Positions 59,801 through 64,000 of a stretch of DNA of 64,000 nt are shown here, piece after piece. How positions within the stretch are numbered: the first letter of the stretch is position 1; the number at the start of each line of letters is the position of its first letter. The notes below the pieces were generated by a model. It saw nothing but the letters and a program-made list of their open reading frames with translations. It was not told the origin of the DNA and did not search any database. Source of the DNA: Auxenochlorella pyrenoidosa (Eukaryota; Chlorophyta; Trebouxiophyceae; Chlorellales; Chlorellaceae); assembly GCA_001430745.1 (NCBI GenBank), contig KQ482040.1:501500-565499 (forward strand), written 5' to 3'. A program made the translations under genes and the position numbers.

Positions 59801-62800
59801 GTGGGGCAACGGGCGGCAGCCAGCGCGCTGTGATGGGCCGATGGAGCAGGGAGGGCGAGGAGCCAGCCGGCGCCAGTGGCGACACGTAGCGGAGGCACTC
59901 GTTTTTTCCAATGATTTCGCACAGCGTGCTGGGCAAACATGGTGCGGCCAAGATGAAGGCAGGCAGGAGCTTGCCTGCGGGAGCCAGGAGTCTGGATACC
60001 AGCCGGCCAGGCCGGCGGCATACCACACCGCCCACGTCAGCAGCGCCAGCAGCGCCACCACCGGCACAAAGATGGCAGACACGCGGTCGGCAAACGCCTG
60101 GATGGGCGCCTTGCTGCAGAGCAGACAAGCAAGATTGGAGGCAGCTGAGCATGGGCGGCAGCAGCATGCGCACGCGAGCTGGTGCAGCCAGGCGGGGCGC
60201 ACGCTGGATATGTGCCTGGGTTCCAGCAAGCACAGCAACAGGCGCTGCCTTGAGGGAAACAAGTGCGATAAGCAAAGTGGAGCCTGCCACTGCTGCACTC
60301 TTCAGGCTTCCATGGCAGCGCTTGCCTGAGCTGCGCATTCTCCACAAGCCTGACGATCTGCGACAGAGCGGTGTCTGCCCCCACCCTGCACTCATGACAT
60401 GGGGAAAGCTTGGCCCTTGCTCCTTGGCTTTGTGGTGCAAAGGGCTGGTCACACACGCCAACGCTTGGTCATGCAGGGCATGCGCCTGGTGCTGCATGTG
60501 CTAATCGCGCATCACAAGCCCCTGCTGACTTGCCTGGAGGCACGGATCCGCAGCACGCCGCCCATGTTGACTGTCCCGCCGTACACCGCGACGCCGGCCT
60601 GCTTTTGCACCGGCGCTGCACCAGAGAGGCACGGAAAGCGAGAGGCATGGCACACGCACGGGGGCATTTGTGCCGCAGGGCGGCAGCTGCCACGCAGGGC
60701 CAGCCAAGCATGTCAGCGCAGGTGGTGGAGCCACCAGAATTGCGGCAAGGCCCTGTTGTGTTCGCAACACAGCGGCAGGCACCGCACCTGACTCTCCAGT
60801 CAGCATGCTCTCATCCACGTAAGAGGTCCCCTCCACCACCTCGCCATCCGTGGGGATGCGCGCCCCGGGCAGCACCTTCACGCCAGGCCAGCAGGGGGCC
60901 GCCCCAGCAAAGTCAGTCCACGCCCCAGAGGGCTGGCACAACCACTCGAGTGCGCACGGGCAGATGAGCGGGTGGGCGGGCGGGCAGGCAGGTAAGCATG
61001 ACCAAAGGGGCACAAGATGACTCCACCAACCAACCCTGTTTTCTGAAGCAGCAAAACAGCGCAACAGCATCTGGCCCACCTTGAGCAGGTCGCCGCGGTG
61101 CACCAGCTCTGTGGGCACTTCCCGCTCGCCCAGCACCTCCCCATTGTCGTTCAGCGCCAGCAGCAGCGCGGTCGGCGGCGCCAGCTGGCACAGCTTGGTG
61201 ATGGCGTCCGAAGTGCGGCCCTTGGCCTGCGTGGGGCGCGGCAACAGCTCGACGCTCACTCTTGTCGACCGACGGGAAGCACGGCACGGGATGTTGCCTC
61301 AGCACCCGCTGCGCCACCAGGGACCAAGTGCAGCATCGCCGATGCAGGCGCATGCTTGATTGCTCAAGCCAGCGCAACAGGCAGCATGCGCCAGCTCACC
61401 GCCGACTCCAGGTACTTGCCCATCAGCACCAGGGTGATGAGCATGGCCGCCGTCTCGAAAAAGTCGGTGGGCTTGTAGGCGCCGTTCATGTGGTGGCGCT
61501 GCGGGGCCGGGGGCGGCGGGCGCGGCGGGCGCGGCACACCCAGCGGTGAGAGCAGGTGAGGGCAAGCCCACCTGGCCCGGCTGATTGATACCCTTGGCAG
61601 ACAAGACGAGGCTCTTGCAGCATGCGGCGGCAGCTTTCAAAGCAGTGGGGTGCGCGCGGCGGGGTGCATGTTGAGATATGGCATGGCTTTGCCATATGTT
61701 TATTCATTGGTCAGGTGTAACCCCACTGCACAACAGCGCGCCCTCACCATGATGTGGTGGTGCAGCATGGAGATGAGCGAGTAGAGGTACGAGGCGTTAG
61801 TCCCCATGCTGACCAGCACATCCATGTTGGCCCTGCAGGGGAAGGGCAGGCGAGTGTTTGGTGCCAGCTCTGCACACATGCGCGTGCGTCGCACTCGGGA
61901 GCGAGCGTGCCTGCGCGGCGCGGCGCGGCAGCCAGCAACACCTGGCACACGCACTGCACTGCACTGCACTGACAGGCAGCATGTGGCCGGCATGGCACTC
62001 CAGCACCACGTTTCCTCGCTGACGCCTGAGCGCTTGAAGCGATGAGACACGCCCAAGGCAGGCGCGCACCTGCCGCTGCGCAGCGCCCGGTACGCGCCGC
62101 GGTGGAACCGCCAGCCCAGCACAAACTGCACCGGCGTGGCCAGCAGGCACTTGACCACCTGGTCTAGGGGGAAGCCGCCCACCTGCAGTTGGAGATGTAA
62201 CCAGTTCAGAAACTTGAGCCAGGGGAGGGCAGTAGCTGCCGGGTTGGGCCCAGGCTGTGCATTGCAGGGACGGCACAGCGCCGCGGCCCGGTGCCCGGAC
62301 GCGCCCCGCAGCAGCAGGCCGAAGCGAGCACTCAGTGCGGGCCAGGCGTGCGCCGTCGGCAGCAGCAGGGCACGCAGTGCAGGCAAGCAAGCACCCGGCA
62401 GTGCCCCACCATGTCTTGGTAGAGCCAGCGCATGCAGCGCATGTGCACGGTCACCATGGAGACTGCAGGGGGCGCACGCATGCAGGGCAGCTTGGTTGGC
62501 TCATGCAGGGCATGGCAGCAGGCGAGGGCACAGGGACACAGCGGCACGCCGGCGACACCTGCCATTGCTTTCACGCTGCCTGTGTGCAGCCTGTGGCAGG
62601 GGGCGCTGCGGGCCGCTGCTCTCAGGAAAGCAAACCCCGACAATGATGTCAGCAAGGCTGCGGGGCTCACTGATAAAGACGGGCAGGGTGAGCAGCGCGG
62701 CGTTGCGGAACTGGCGCCGCCACTCCTCGGTCTCCCGCCGGTTGTTGTCCACAAAGTCTGCAGGGCGCAGGTGCATGGCAAACCGTTCGATAGCCGGCCT

Positions 62801-63875
62801 CAAGGCCGGCTGCCGTACACCAGTAACCAGCAGTGCATGCAAAAGGTGGGCCGGCACAGGGATGCAGGTGGGAGGACTGCATGGGGCGCCGCCCGGGAAC
62901 CGGCCTCACCCAGCCGCTGCCCCGTGATGGCTGCAGCCTCGAAGCCCACACCCTCCACCGCCTCCACCAGGTGCCGGGGCCCAGCCACTTCTGGGTCGTA
63001 TTGCACCTGCGCCAGCGCGGGCAGCAGGGGACACGGCAGCGCAAGTCACTTGCGGGCTGTCTGAGCGTCGCCCGCATGCGCAGGGGCACGGTCTGCGTTG
63101 TAAAGGGCGAACGGGAGGAATTGCCAACGCCTCTTGACTGCTGCTGGCAGTGCATGGGGTTAATGTGAAGTCGTTGAAGCTGTCTGCTGCCCACAGAAAA
63201 GCACCCAAAAGATTTCTGAGGCTCCGCAGCAACAGGCATTCCCTCCACTACACCGCAGGCGCAGAGAAGGATGCGCCGCTGGCTGCAGTGGCTGCACAGC
63301 ATCTGTACTGCCCAGCGTGCTCCACGCCAGCGCAGGGCAAACAGCACGGCTGGCGTCCCGGCCAGCGGCGCACCTCTGCTGTGCCAGCCAGCAGGTTCAC
63401 CGACGCCTCCTGCACTCCGGGCACGCCACGCAGTGCCGCCTCCACAGCGCTGCTGCAGCTGCTGCACGTCATGCCGCCCACCCGGAGCAGCTGCTGGCAT
63501 GACTCGGCCGGCCCAATGACTGCAGGGTGTGCGCAGGGGATCTCATCAGTAGCCGGGCCACCTACCGGGGCAGGCAGCTTCCCAAGGGCAGGATCCCACC
63601 CGTGCACGGCAGCTGCTGCTGCAGGCATCCAGGGCCGTGTTCCAGCAGAAGCTCGCAGGCAGCTTCCTGAGCAGCCCCTAGCTTGCCGGCCCACTTGCCT
63701 GACGCCTCGAAGCCACAGTTTTCCACAGCCGCAACTAGCTGGCGCTCGATGGACACGCCGCTGCCGCCGGCGCCAGCCACTGTGCCAGCATTGTACCGCA
63801 CCTCCGCCTGCTGTACCGCCAGGCTCACCACCGCAGACTGCACCCCCAGCACCGCCTGCAGCGCCGCCTCGACGG
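56843..63875 (-). CDS. P1B-type Cu(+)-transporting ATPase (HMA/CopA/RAN1-like), 5' end beyond the window
   Basis: Twenty-one exons are visible (minus): 63875-63699, 63519-63374, 63006-62910, 62757-62671, 62462-62410, 62182-62070, 61832-61748, 61498-61400, 61226-61080, 60875-60788, 60615-60534, 60385-60326, 60113-59975, 59793-59624, 59407-58753, 58571-58483, 58274-58184, 57916-57857, 57670-57462, 57226-57142, 56971-56843, giving 952 residues. It pumps Cu(+) using ATP. Two heavy-metal-associated domains are seen: the first lacks its CxxC, which must lie upstream, and the second has GGMTCSSC. The core has LTGES, the CPC metal site [15 protein letters not shown], phosphorylation motif DKTGT, the HP locus [16 protein letters not shown] and [14 protein letters not shown]. 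The nucleotide domain carries a Ser/Ala-rich insertion (about 59040-58860). Four introns have GC donors. The first visible exon is entered in phase 1. Closest plant type is RAN1/HMA7 or HMA5, by layout. Confidence 0.95.
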
Positions 63876-64000
63876 CTGCAAGTGTGGCAGACACAAGGGA
63901 ATTTTGTCACGTTGAGGAGGCGATGCAAGCGAGAGTAGCAAGGAGGACACGGGCTGCCTCGCAGCGGGGTCGACCACGCTGTTCCAGCTAGGCAGGAAAC
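63876..64000. other. Intron at the window edge, 5' part of the copper ATPase gene
   Basis: The sequence before the acceptor of the first visible ATPase exon (minus strand CCACACTTGCAG) is pyrimidine-rich and intronic. No upstream exon with a GMTCxxC metal-binding motif is seen within the remaining bases. Confidence 0.6.

Overview
This is nuclear DNA from a green alga (Chlorophyta; a trebouxiophyte such as a Chlorella or Coccomyxa relative would fit, but the class is inferred). The sequence is GC-rich. Almost every gene is split by many short introns of roughly 100-300 bp ending in TGCAG-type acceptors. Several genes are followed by TGTAA, the chlorophyte polyadenylation signal. The proteins match plant-lineage families: plastid 3-dehydroquinate synthase, plastid SufC, SCY1-like pseudokinase, MON2, Rab escort protein, LSD1-type zinc finger and BAHD acyltransferase. 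I built exon-intron models by hand from conserved protein blocks, splice sites and intron phase. In all full models except the second GT49 gene, exon lengths sum to an open frame.

Layout. 131-342 is probably the last exon of an unidentified gene. 1451-4060 (+) is an O-fucosyltransferase-like protein. 4452-7053 (+) and 9662-7386 (-) are a convergent pair of duplicated GT49 (LARGE/B4GAT1-like) glycosyltransferases. 10805-12024 (+) is an LSD1-type zinc-finger protein. 13522-12999 (-) is a 140-residue tail-anchored-looking protein. 17054-14123 (-) is 3-dehydroquinate synthase, divergent from a plastid-type DnaJ zinc-finger protein at 17333-18122 (+). 18766-20965 (+) is a BAHD acyltransferase. 24730-21541 (-) is a membrane-anchored methyltransferase with an 18-nt microexon and a sequencing gap in its first intron. 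30054-25998 (-) is SCYL1. 32109-35841 (+) is a papain-family protease with a cysteine-rich tail. A degenerate tRNA-Ser(GCT)-like sequence lies at 36566-36479 (-). 37657-46869 (+) is MON2 in 24 exons. 47146-50802 (+) is plastid SufC, with a second gap. 52532-51208 (-) is TSR2. 53212-56418 (+) is Rab escort protein. 63875-56843 (-) is a P1B copper ATPase whose 5' end lies beyond the window.

The genes are not an operon. Three products are plastid-related (DHQ synthase, DnaJ zinc finger, SufC). A larger group acts in the secretory pathway: O-FucT, two GT49 enzymes, SCYL1, MON2, Rab escort protein, a secreted protease and probably the copper pump. The most unusual general property is the number of GC-AG introns: eleven among roughly 130 modelled introns, four of them in the copper ATPase. 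I found no CRISPR array, insertion sequence or prokaryotic-style system.
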